This document shows, piece after piece, positions 16,159-23,446 of a stretch of DNA of 55,579 bases (position 1 is the first letter of the stretch; each line of letters opens with the position of its first letter). The stretch covers positions 1 through 55,579 of the forward strand of contig CAZIUF010000003.1 of assembly GCA_964542665.1 (NCBI GenBank). The letters run 5' to 3'. Origin of the DNA: JAGOLU01 sp964542665. GTDB taxonomy: Bacteria > Patescibacteriota > Microgenomatia > UBA1406 > GWC2-37-13. The translations under genes and the position numbers were made by a program. The notes beneath the pieces are model-generated. The model was not told the origin of the DNA. It saw only the letters and a list, made by a program, of their open reading frames with translations, and searched no databases.

Positions 16159-17079
16159 ATGTCAGATACTCTTTCTCGTGCCAAAAAACTCTTTGAGCTC
16201 GGTGCCCATCTTGGCCACCGCAAAAATCGTCTTCATCCTCGTGCCCGCAAGTTCGTCTTTCAGATCATCGATGGAGTCTCCATCATCGATCTCGAGCAGA
16301 CCGTTGGCCAGATAGACACCGCTAAAGCTTTTTTGAAAAAAGCTGGTTCTGATGACATGTCTCTCCTCGTCTGTGCAACCAAAAAGACCATTGCTCCTTT
16401 TGCTGCAAAGCTTGCCGCAGATGTGAACGCACACTATATCACCAACAAGTGGCTTCCAGGACTCTTCACCAACTTCGACACGATCGCAAAAAATGTCAAA
16501 AAGCTCAAAACACTCAAGGACCAGAAAATGGCCGGTGAGTGGTCAAAATTCGTCAAACATGAGCAAGTTGCCCTCGAAAAGGAAATGAAAAAGCTCGAGC
16601 GGCTCTACGCAGGTATCGTCAATATGAACAAGACTCCGGATGCGATCTTGATCATCGACACAAAGCGAGAAAAAAATTCTGTTACCGAGTCTACCAAAAT
16701 CAAGATCCCCATGGTCGCGATCGTTGACACAAACTGCAACCCTGATGAAGTCACGTATCCTGTAGTCATCAACGATGATACACCACAGGCCGTCGAAGCT
16801 GTTCTCACTGAGCTCCTCTCCTCATACAAGCGTGTCGCCAAAGTCGTCGCTCCTGTTGAACCAAAACAACCAGCCCCTGTAGCAAAACCTGTAGTAACTA
16901 CAGTCGAACCAGTCAAAAAGTCTGCAACCAAGACAGCTGCTCCAAAACCGGCACCAGCTAAAAAAGCAGAAGCCGAAAAGAAACCAGCAGTAAAAGCTGA
17001 AGAAAAGCCAGCTGCAAAAGTTGCCACACCAAAAGCCGCTCCTAAAAAGGTGGTTGCGAAGAAAAAAGCAGCGAAATAA
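16159..17079 (+). CDS. rpsB: 30S ribosomal protein S2 with a long Ala/Pro/Lys tail
   Basis: Small-subunit protein S2, 306 residues. The core is standard: GAHLGHRKNRLHP, NKWLPGLFTNF, PDAILIIDTKREKN, and the IPMVAIVDTNCNPD motif. After about residue 228 comes a roughly 75-residue low-complexity tail of Ala, Pro, Lys and Val that the usual S2 (about 240 residues) lacks; such basic tails occur in other ribosomal proteins of small-genome lineages. A promoter lies upstream: TTGTTT (16118-16123), 16 bases, TACAAT (16140-16145), leaving at most about 7 bases of untranslated leader. tsf and frr follow on the same strand. Confidence 0.97.
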   Translation: MSDTLSRAKKLFELGAHLGHRKNRLHPRARKFVFQIIDGVSIIDLEQTVGQIDTAKAFLKKAGSDDMSLLVCATKKTIAPFAAKLAADVNAHYITNKWLPGLFTNFDTIAKNVKKLKTLKDQKMAGEWSKFVKHEQVALEKEMKKLERLYAGIVNMNKTPDAILIIDTKREKNSVTESTKIKIPMVAIVDTNCNPDEVTYPVVINDDTPQAVEAVLTELLSSYKRVAKVVAPVEPKQPAPVAKPVVTTVEPVKKSATKTAAPKPAPAKKAEAEKKPAVKAEEKPAAKVATPKAAPKKVVAKKKAAK

Positions 17080-17223
17080 CATCCTCTGTTATTTTCGATA
17101 GAGTTTTTACGATCAACCCACCTCTTTCTCCTGTTTTCGTGTAAAATACTCTGACAACGTCAGTGTGTTATGAGTCTCTAATTCATTTTACATTGTTCAT
17201 GTTACATTTTAAATTATTTTCCT

Positions 17224-17682
17224 ATGGCCCTCGACCTCAAAACCCTTAAAAAACTCCGCGAAGAAACAGGTGTGTCTTTTTCAGTTTGTAAAAAAGCTCT
17301 CGAAGAAGCAGATAATGATGTAGAAAAAGCAAAAAAACTTTTAAGTAAGTGGGGTGAAAAAAAAGCTGCAGATAAAGCTGATCGTGCGACAGGACAGGGC
17401 GTGATCGCAACCTATGTACATCACAATAAAAAAGTTGCCGCCGTGGTCGAGCTCGACTGTGAAACTGATTTTGTATCCGGCAATGATGAGTTTCGTCATC
17501 TTGCATCTGAAATAGCCATGCAGGTTGCCACCATGAATCCCGAAACAGTAGAGGAGTTGCTCAAACAAGACTATATACGTGATACCAGTAAAACCATCGA
17601 TGGTTTGCTCAAAGGAGCGGTGTTGAAGTTTGGAGAGAACACCAAGATTTCGCGCATCATGCGATGGGAAATCGGCCGATAA
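17224..17682 (+). CDS. tsf: Elongation factor Ts, short form
   Basis: Nucleotide exchange factor for EF-Tu. At 152 residues it is far shorter than the E. coli protein (283) and resembles a one-core version. The N-terminal UBA-like module is clear (LKKLREETGVSFSVCKKALE). The EF-Tu-contacting TDFV sequence is present (CETDFVSGNDEF), then the first half of the core domain, ending ISRIMRWEIGR. The second core subdomain and the coiled-coil insertion are absent. It follows rpsB, as in most bacteria. The 144-base gap before it contains TAAAAT and TAAATT boxes that could be its promoter. Confidence 0.95.
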   Translation: MALDLKTLKKLREETGVSFSVCKKALEEADNDVEKAKKLLSKWGEKKAADKADRATGQGVIATYVHHNKKVAAVVELDCETDFVSGNDEFRHLASEIAMQVATMNPETVEELLKQDYIRDTSKTIDGLLKGAVLKFGENTKISRIMRWEIGR

Positions 17683-17760
17683 GTCATTGACTTTAGGTCT
17701 CATTACGCTCACATTTGTTCGTATTCATCTTCGATAACTGATGCAGTATAATCTACGGAT

Positions 17761-18318
17761 ATGAACCCAATACCCGAACTCAAAAAACAGTTTTCTGCAG
17801 TGGCTGATCGACTCAAAGAAGAACTGAAAACCATAAGGACCAATCATGCATCGCCCGCTCTTCTTGAAGCGGTGGTAGTCGAAGCTTATGGCGGCAGCAT
17901 GAACATGAAGCTTATGGAGCTTGCAACCATCACCAATGATGGACCAACGACTTTGGTGATTGCTCCATTTGATCCATCAACTGTCCAAGATATTGAACGT
18001 GCAATTTTAAAGTCGCCTCTTGGTATCACCCCAAGCAACCAAGGCGGACGATTGCTGGTAAAAATCCCCCCTCTTTCCCAGGAACAACGTGAAAAATATG
18101 TGAAACTAGCCGCATCGATGGTGGAGGAATATAAAAATATCGTCCGAGGACATCGAGACGACGTGCGCAAAAAGATAAAGCATGCATTTGAGGCAAAAGA
18201 GATCTCCGAAGATGAGAAATTCCGTCAAGAAAAGCAAGTGGACGAGGAAACAAAGAAAACAAATGAAGCAATTGAAACTATCAAATTAAATAAGGAAAAA
18301 GAAATCATGACCGTTTAA
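17761..18318 (+). CDS. frr: Ribosome recycling factor
   Basis: Splits post-termination ribosomes together with EF-G. The 185-residue length and all-family pattern fit: RTNHASPALLE near residue 28, GITPSNQGGRLLVKIPPLSQEQR in the middle (PLTEERR-type motif), and the long C-terminal helix. TATAAT at 17747-17752 stands 8 bases before the ATG, so this gene appears to have its own leaderless promoter. pyrH, which usually separates tsf from frr, is missing: only 78 bases lie between them. Confidence 0.96.
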   Translation: MNPIPELKKQFSAVADRLKEELKTIRTNHASPALLEAVVVEAYGGSMNMKLMELATITNDGPTTLVIAPFDPSTVQDIERAILKSPLGITPSNQGGRLLVKIPPLSQEQREKYVKLAASMVEEYKNIVRGHRDDVRKKIKHAFEAKEISEDEKFRQEKQVDEETKKTNEAIETIKLNKEKEIMTV

Positions 18319-18348
18319 AGCGTGCCATTATCTGACTAGCTACTATCC

Positions 18349-19599
18349 GTGATAATACTATCTATCCTCACTTTTGTTCTGATCCTCATGGTTGTGGTAT
18401 TTATCCATGAGCTTGGACACTTTTTAGCAGCAAGGAAAAATGGCGTGCTCGTCGAAGAGTTTGGTATCGGCATGCCTCCGCGAGCGGTGGGTGTACAGAA
18501 AGTTGGTGGTAAATGGCATATTCTCCGGGGTACTCAAGCGGCCGTTGACCCAAGCAAAACTATCTATTCTTTCAATTGGCTCCCTTTGGGAGGATTTGTG
18601 AGATTGTATGGCGATGGAGCGGGAGGTGAAGGTGGTGATGTGAATCCGAAGTTCAAAAGCCTCGCTCTTGGATCTGCTTCTGTATGGGGACGATTTATCA
18701 TCATGGTAGCCGGAGTAGTCATGAATATCTTACTTGCGATCGTCATCTACTATGCTCTCCTTGGAACACGTGGCTTTATCTCCGACAGGCTACCTCTTCT
18801 CGACGATGTGTCATTTCGCTTTGGCAAACAGATTGAGTCCGTAGGCGCTGTCGCGATCCGTTCAGGATCTCCCGCTGCCAAAGCAGGTATCCCCGCCGAC
18901 TCACTCATCAAAGGTATTAGGCCAGCTATCCTGTGTCCCGTTGGTACAGTCTGCAATGAAGAGATTGGTTGGCAGCAGATATCCAAAACAACTGATCTGA
19001 TCGATCTGGTAAAGAAAAATGATGGCAAGCCCATCGAGATTGAGCTGCAAAAAAATATGCTCAACCCTGAATTGATGCGTGTGATCGTGATCCCAGAGTT
19101 TGACAAAAAAGAAAATCGGGCGATGATAGGAGTACAGCTCATGAAGTATGTTTCATTTGATTATTCGCGCACACTGACTGACCGGATATTGTCAGGCCCT
19201 ATGCATGCATACAATCTCATGAGTTACAATCTACAGATCCAGCGAGTGATATTCACCGCCTCTATCAAGGCACGTGACCCGCGGATCGCGGGTGAGGCGA
19301 TGGGCGGACCTGTCGCGATAGCTCGCGTAGTCGGAGATACGGTCAATCGATCCGGAAGCGACACGATACGCAATCTCCTGAGCCTGACCGCGCTCATCAG
19401 CCTTTCACTTGCATTTATGAATATTCTACCTATCCCTGCACTCGATGGTGGCCGCGTCGCTCTCCTTATCCCCGAGATGATCACCGGGCGCAAGATTAAT
19501 AAGAAGTTTGAGTCGTATATCAACATCGGTGGATTTGTATTTTTGATCGCGCTCAGCATCGTCATCACGTTTAAAGATGTGCTCAATCTATTTCGATAA
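18349..19599 (+). CDS. rseP: Site-2 protease RseP family (membrane metalloprotease with PDZ domain)
   Basis: An intramembrane zinc protease of 416 residues. The first membrane helix holds HELGHFLAARK (zinc ligands and catalytic Glu). A PDZ-like loop region follows with GSPAAKAGIPADSLI. The third zinc ligand is in PALDGGR, near the C-terminal helices. In other bacteria the family cleaves anti-sigma factors and leftover signal peptides; no partner is visible here. The start is a GTG at 18349, the only initiator that keeps the whole first helix. The gene sits 30 bases after frr. Confidence 0.93.
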   Translation: MIILSILTFVLILMVVVFIHELGHFLAARKNGVLVEEFGIGMPPRAVGVQKVGGKWHILRGTQAAVDPSKTIYSFNWLPLGGFVRLYGDGAGGEGGDVNPKFKSLALGSASVWGRFIIMVAGVVMNILLAIVIYYALLGTRGFISDRLPLLDDVSFRFGKQIESVGAVAIRSGSPAAKAGIPADSLIKGIRPAILCPVGTVCNEEIGWQQISKTTDLIDLVKKNDGKPIEIELQKNMLNPELMRVIVIPEFDKKENRAMIGVQLMKYVSFDYSRTLTDRILSGPMHAYNLMSYNLQIQRVIFTASIKARDPRIAGEAMGGPVAIARVVGDTVNRSGSDTIRNLLSLTALISLSLAFMNILPIPALDGGRVALLIPEMITGRKINKKFESYINIGGFVFLIALSIVITFKDVLNLFR

Positions 19600-19613
19600 T
19601 ATTTTGCTTTTGA

Positions 19614-19743
19614 TTTTGGTGTGTATGAATTTTTTACTCGTCATCTAACTCGCTGTCGCTCAGACAGAGATGACTCAGAAAAATCCCCATACACCATGAA
19701 TCGTGAGTCCCGTTATCAACTATCAACTGTCAACTATTAACTA
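19614..19743 (-). repeat. Dispersed hairpin element, copy C (reverse orientation)
   Basis: The conserved core (19641-19670) reads identically to copy B on the minus strand. Its flanking arms (about 19618-19637 with 19679-19696) pair imperfectly. On the minus strand the AT-rich TTGACAGTTGATAGTTGATA tract (about 19714-19743) lies on the same side of the core as in copies A and B. The tract overlaps the apparent 5' end of the following kinase gene. Confidence 0.7.
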
Positions 19744-20302
19744 CTCCCATATCACCATCTCCGGCGGAGTCTGCTCAGGCAAAGGTACATTGGCTCGCAA
19801 TCTCAAGCCGCACCTCCAACCACTTGGGTGGACATTTTTCTCTGGCAGTGAGTTTGCGCATACATTTGCTCCACATTTTTATGATGAGAAAATCGTGAGC
19901 GACAAGCATCATCACACCGCCCAAGACTACAATGATGAGACGGATCGACAGATTGAGGATAAGATGCGTGTGATTTTGCAGACAAAGAATCATTTTGTGA
20001 TCGAGGCATGGTTGGCAGGATATAACGCACGTGGCATCGATGGCGTCCTCAAAGTATTGCTCATGTCTAGCCATCCAGAGGTGATCATTGATCGCATCGC
20101 CAATCGTGACAACTGTACCGTTGAGAAAGCCAAAGAACACTTGAAAGCACGTGAAACGACTAACCTCACCAAGTGGACCCGGATGTATGGCGACTGGGGT
20201 TTCCTCGATCCCAAAAACTTTGATCTTGTCATCGATACCTACTCCTCAGGACCTATGGAGACCGTAGGCCGTGTCCTTGATCGCCTACATATCAAAAAGT
20301 GA
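19703..20302 (+). CDS. Cytidylate-kinase-like P-loop kinase
   Basis: About 190 residues with P-loop ISGGVCSGKGTLA, a substrate-binding region rich in aspartate and histidine, a DR-type lid (DRIANRDN) and a C-terminal DLVIDTYS segment like the cytidylate kinase-like family. It probably phosphorylates a nucleoside monophosphate; the substrate is not certain because the canonical Cmk CMP-binding signature is not clear. The start is doubtful. The only early initiator is a GTG at 19703, and the first residues after it (YQLSTINYS) are encoded by the AT-rich tract of hairpin element copy C. The true protein may begin nearer the P-loop with a rare start codon. Confidence 0.7.
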   Translation: MSPVINYQLSTINYSHITISGGVCSGKGTLARNLKPHLQPLGWTFFSGSEFAHTFAPHFYDEKIVSDKHHHTAQDYNDETDRQIEDKMRVILQTKNHFVIEAWLAGYNARGIDGVLKVLLMSSHPEVIIDRIANRDNCTVEKAKEHLKARETTNLTKWTRMYGDWGFLDPKNFDLVIDTYSSGPMETVGRVLDRLHIKK

Positions 20303-20325
20303 ACCTTCAAATGGATTGGCTTGCC

Positions 20326-20354
20326 TTGACCTTCTGAACTAACCCAGGTATAAT
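20326..20354 (+). promoter_or_regulatory. Strong sigma70-type promoter
   Basis: TTGACC (20326-20331), a 17-base spacer and TATAAT (20349-20354). It is one of the best two-box promoters in the window, and is unusual here because about 160 bases of leader follow before the start codon. Confidence 0.8.
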
Positions 20355-20360
20355 ACTATA

Positions 20361-20521
20361 AGTACTTTTTGATACTGCGCCTCGCGTGCATCTATCGGAT
20401 AGTACGCACATTTATACATCTGGAGAGAATACTTACGTGGCGGATAGAGGACTGTATACAGCCTTGTATCTGTCACGTAAGCACCAAACAAATTTATAGG
20501 CTTACGCTGATGGGAGGAAAA
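20361..20521 (+). promoter_or_regulatory. Structured 5' leader with two mutually exclusive hairpins (candidate riboregulator)
   Basis: CTTACGTG (20432-20439) pairs perfectly with CACGTAAG (20474-20481), enclosing a further GATA/TATC and CTGTATACAG stem. The same right-hand segment, CGTAAGC (20476-20482), can instead pair perfectly with GCTTACG (20500-20506), which lies 6 bases before the GGAGG ribosome-binding site. A smaller stem (CTATC/GATAG near 20391-20402) lies upstream. The alternatives cannot form together, as in a switch. The ligand or trigger is unknown, and no named riboswitch class was recognised. Confidence 0.55.
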
Positions 20522-20737
20522 ATGAGCCAGAATAGAGTGACTATTTACGTAGACAAAAGCGAGCTCGACGCTGCTCGGAAAGCGTTGGATGAGGCAGGCT
20601 GTTGTTACCTCGTTGAGGTAACACCCGACCGACCCAAGGATCCTCCCGCCCTTAGTGAGTGCGAAGGACGTCCGAAGACTTGGAGGGAAATGGCAGCGGC
20701 TGCCCTTAGGGCAACCGGACCTAAAAAGAATGGCTAA
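20522..20737 (+). CDS. Small protein of unknown function with Shine-Dalgarno start (71 aa)
   Basis: Not recognised. It begins MSQNRVTIYVDKSELDAARK, a beta-alpha pattern, continues AGCCYLVEV (a second strand with a Cys pair), then a Pro-rich charged stretch and a helix (TWREMAAAALRATG) with a basic tail. GGAGG (20513-20517) stands 4 bases before the ATG, which is rare in this mostly leaderless window. The gene has its own strong promoter and terminator, so it is a single-gene unit. The coding sequence contains perfect inverted repeats (20604-20611 with 20615-20622; 20701-20713) and looks richer in GC than its neighbours. A structured non-coding RNA is the alternative reading. Confidence 0.6.
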   Translation: MSQNRVTIYVDKSELDAARKALDEAGCCYLVEVTPDRPKDPPALSECEGRPKTWREMAAAALRATGPKKNG

Positions 20738-20750
20738 ATAACTTTTCTTT

Positions 20751-20800
20751 AAGAAGGACGATTGGTGAAAAACTTTTCTCCAGATGTCCTTCTTTTTTTG
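20751..20800 (+). terminator. Rho-independent terminator
   Basis: AAGAAGGAC (20751-20759) pairs with GTCCTTCTT (20786-20794), with further pairing inside (GGTGAAAA with TTTTCTCC, one mismatch), and a run of T follows. It ends the transcript of the 71-residue gene, 14 bases after its stop. Confidence 0.85.
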
Positions 20801-20927
20801 ATTCTCCATGTATATACTATCCACGTCTGGCTCCCACCAGATGATCGTCGCGGGAAAAGATGAGAAATCATCGGTAACCGCCTCCGCAAGACCTGCGTCA
20901 CAACAAACCAAGACTTTTTTTGTTATT

Positions 20928-21015
20928 GGATCCCGGATCCCCGCAAATGCGGGACAGGCGGGATCGGGATGACAGAAAGAGTAAAGTGAAGTGGTACCCC
21001 CCGCCATTGGCGGGG
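20928..21015. repeat. Intergenic palindromic repeats
   Basis: 20928-20973 is a GGATCCCG...CGGGATGAC inverted-repeat unit with a smaller CCCGCA/TGCGGG hairpin inside. It belongs with similar units at 30435-30472, 36966-37002 and 37993-38034. A separate CCCCGCC-ATT-GGCGGGG palindrome lies at 20999-21015. The remaining bases between 20800 and 21044 hold a possible -10 box (TATACT near 20814) but no gene I can support. Confidence 0.65.
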
Positions 21016-21043
21016 CTTCATACGAGCGACATTTGTATGTCCT

Positions 21044-21685
21044 ATGATCAGGTACCAATTTTTCTCACACCAAAAACTTCTCCGACTCCCTCCCGATGTG
21101 TCTGCATGTTTCATGCACCAGAAACACACCAATCACGTCCGTTTTGTATCTGATGCTGACCACCCAGTCACCGCAGACGCAATGGTCACAACAAAATCTC
21201 ATCACGCCCTCTGTGTTAAGACATCTGACTGTCTACCGATATTGATATACGATCCGATCCATCAAGTCATTTCTGCTATACATGCAGGATGGAGAGGAGT
21301 TCGGGATGACATCATCACCAATGCTATCAATCTCATGGTTGAGTACGGCGCAGATACAGAGCATCTCCACGTGCATATCGGTCCGTCTGTACGCTCATGT
21401 TGTTATGAGGTGTATGGTGAACGGGCCGAAGTATTCAAATCTAAGTTCTTTGAGTATCCTGAGATATTCCGACATGATGGCGCAGAGCAATACCTCGATC
21501 TAGCAACGTGCGCACATATCCGACTCAAAAAACATGGTATAAAAACGGAACATATCCATCAGTCGTCAGAATGTACATCCTGTTCACCCGATATGTATCC
21601 TTCGTATCACCGTGATGAATCCTATACTGATACAATGGTAAGTGCGATTTGGATTGATAGTGATCCCGAGCCAGTTAAGACTTGA
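21044..21685 (+). CDS. pgeF: YfiH/PgeF family protein (peptidoglycan-editing / purine nucleoside phosphorylase type)
   Basis: Copper- or zinc-binding family once called multicopper polyphenol oxidases; characterised members act as purine nucleoside phosphorylases or in peptidoglycan precursor editing. The 213-residue protein keeps the whole signature: HQKHTN, ADAMVTT, KTSDCLPI (Cys ligand), AIHAGWRG (His ligand), GPSVRSCCYEV, and a C-terminal SYHRDES. It is some 30 residues shorter at the N-terminus than most members, where the family has a variable strand. It sits 20 bases after the last palindromic repeat. proS follows 40 bases downstream. Confidence 0.88.
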   Translation: MIRYQFFSHQKLLRLPPDVSACFMHQKHTNHVRFVSDADHPVTADAMVTTKSHHALCVKTSDCLPILIYDPIHQVISAIHAGWRGVRDDIITNAINLMVEYGADTEHLHVHIGPSVRSCCYEVYGERAEVFKSKFFEYPEIFRHDGAEQYLDLATCAHIRLKKHGIKTEHIHQSSECTSCSPDMYPSYHRDESYTDTMVSAIWIDSDPEPVKT

Positions 21686-21725
21686 TGACTTTCGACTTTA
21701 TAGACTTTATAACTTATTTTATTTC

Positions 21726-23435
21726 ATGCTTTACTCAAAACTCTTTGGCAAAACCAGCAAAACTGCAGCAGATGAAAGTAATATTTCAACAAAATTCCTG
21801 ATCCAAGGAGGATTTCTCCGTGAGTCGACCGCAGGAAGATTCTTCTTTCTCCCGCTTGGGTGGCGCGTCATGCAAAAAATCATGAAGGTGATAAAAGAGG
21901 AGATGGATGCGCTTGGCGGACAAGAGATGATCTCGCCGATATTGCATCCACTCGAGCTTTGGCAAGAAACAAATCGGACCAATACGGCAGGATTTGAGCT
22001 CATGAAAGTCAAAGATCGTCGTGGCGCAGAGTTTGCCCTCGGCGGTACGGCGGAGGAGATGTTTGTAGATGTGATGCGCAAGTTCAACATCAGTTATCGC
22101 GATCTTCCGATCGATATCTACCAATTTTCGACGAAGTTCCGAGATGAGATGCGCGCTCGGGGTGGACTCCTGCGAGTACGTGAGTTTGTGATGAAAGACG
22201 CATATAGCTTTGATACTGATGAGACGACATTTCAATCAACCTATGCGAAGTATAGCGAGGCATACACTCGCATATTTGAACGGCTCGGCTTGAAGACGTA
22301 CCGTGTCGCTGCTGATAATGGATACATCGGAGGAGAGTACTGTCATGAGTACGTAGTCGAATCAGACGCGGGAGAAAGCAAATTTTTCACGACAGACGAT
22401 GGAAACTATGTGGCTCATGAGGATGTAGCAACATTTGCTCGCGATGCTGCTAATGCTGGTGAGGAGATGATGTCTTTTGAGATCATCGATCAGCCAACGT
22501 GGGTACAGACGATGGAGCAAAACGAAAAGCACTACAAACTTTCGGCAAAGCACTTTTTGAAAAATGTGGTATATAAACACCGAGTGACAGGCCAAATAGT
22601 GATCGCAGTCATGACTGGTGATTTAGAAGTAAATAAAATCAAGCTTGAACAGGCAATCAAAGCTGTTGGACAGCTTGAAGATGCAACTCCTGAGGATCTT
22701 GAATCCATGGGTACTAAGACAGGATATGTTCACTCATGGGGACACGAAGTAAGTCGAAAGTCTAAAGTCGAAGGTCTAAAGTCTGTACTCTACGTGGGTG
22801 ATATTGTTTTGAATGAAGCACGCAACCTGATCGGGGGACAAAAAGAAGATCTGACGGACAGTCGCAATGTGAATCATGGACGTGATTTCACCTGCGATAT
22901 CATCGCAGATATCGCCCTCGCCAAAGATGGCGACAAAACGATAGATGGCAAAGTCCTGCATCTGAAAAAGGGTATCGAAGTTGGGAATATTTTCCAACTT
23001 GGTCGACACTATTCCTCGCTCATGAAAGGCGCTGAGTACGTGAGTGAAAAGGGCGAAAAAGTGCCGTACTACATGGGCTGTTACGGTATCGGCGTAGGTC
23101 GCACCCTCGCGACAGTCATCGAGGCACATCATGATGATCGTGGCATCATCTGGCCCGAGAACACAGCTCCGTACAAATTTCATCTAATCGGGCTGGATAT
23201 GCAGGATGAAGTCATAAAGTCGAAAGTCTATCAGGTCTATCAAGTCCTCACTGAAAAATATGGAGACGAATTACTCTTTGACGATCGGGATGCACGGGCA
23301 GGGGAGAAGTTTGCTGATGCAGACCTCATCGGGTGCCCAATCCGCCTCGTCGTCGGCAAAAAGTCTGGAGACCAGGTAGAGATGAAAAAGAGGGGAGAGA
23401 AAGAGAGTGTACTTGTCGATATAAGTAGCTTATAG
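21726..23435 (+). CDS. proS: Prolyl-tRNA synthetase
   Basis: Class II synthetase charging tRNA-Pro, 569 residues from ATG 21726. Motif 1 and 2 regions are clear: FLPLGWRVMQKI, GGTAEEMFVD, FRDEMRARGGLLRVREFVMKDAYSF. Motif 3 is GIGVGRTLATVIE. The editing-type insertion between motifs 2 and 3 is present. Two short stretches rich in Lys-Ser-Lys-Val (KSKVEGLKS at 22753-22779 and KSKVYQVYQ at 23218-23244) are encoded by an AAAGTC-type microrepeat also found between genes. The frame is open 84 bases further upstream, but family alignment and the ACTTTATAACTTATTTT box just before the ATG favour this start. Confidence 0.96.
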   Translation: MLYSKLFGKTSKTAADESNISTKFLIQGGFLRESTAGRFFFLPLGWRVMQKIMKVIKEEMDALGGQEMISPILHPLELWQETNRTNTAGFELMKVKDRRGAEFALGGTAEEMFVDVMRKFNISYRDLPIDIYQFSTKFRDEMRARGGLLRVREFVMKDAYSFDTDETTFQSTYAKYSEAYTRIFERLGLKTYRVAADNGYIGGEYCHEYVVESDAGESKFFTTDDGNYVAHEDVATFARDAANAGEEMMSFEIIDQPTWVQTMEQNEKHYKLSAKHFLKNVVYKHRVTGQIVIAVMTGDLEVNKIKLEQAIKAVGQLEDATPEDLESMGTKTGYVHSWGHEVSRKSKVEGLKSVLYVGDIVLNEARNLIGGQKEDLTDSRNVNHGRDFTCDIIADIALAKDGDKTIDGKVLHLKKGIEVGNIFQLGRHYSSLMKGAEYVSEKGEKVPYYMGCYGIGVGRTLATVIEAHHDDRGIIWPENTAPYKFHLIGLDMQDEVIKSKVYQVYQVLTEKYGDELLFDDRDARAGEKFADADLIGCPIRLVVGKKSGDQVEMKKRGEKESVLVDISSL

Positions 23436-23446
23436 TATAATAGGTG

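Noticed and set aside
16605..17082. Minus-strand frames opposite rpsB, up to 140 codons
   Set aside because: They mirror the Ala/Pro/Lys tail and S2 core, giving Ala/Phe-rich shadow proteins with no independent start signal.
20361..20800. Known structural RNA (tmRNA, RNase P RNA, SRP RNA) at the structured transcript
   Set aside because: None of the hallmark sequences was found: no tRNA-like end, no GAGGAAAGTCC-type RNase P core, no SRP GGAA tetraloop domain.
20841..20972. A 43-codon frame from the ATG near 20835
   Set aside because: It ends inside a palindromic repeat, and its sequence shows no conserved pattern or promoter spacing of the local type.
20339..21058. A 239-codon minus-strand frame across 20339-21058
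   Set aside because: It runs antisense through the promoter, leader, 71-residue gene, terminator and palindromic repeats, and contains repeat-derived low-value sequence such as the GGATCCCG unit. No family pattern is visible.
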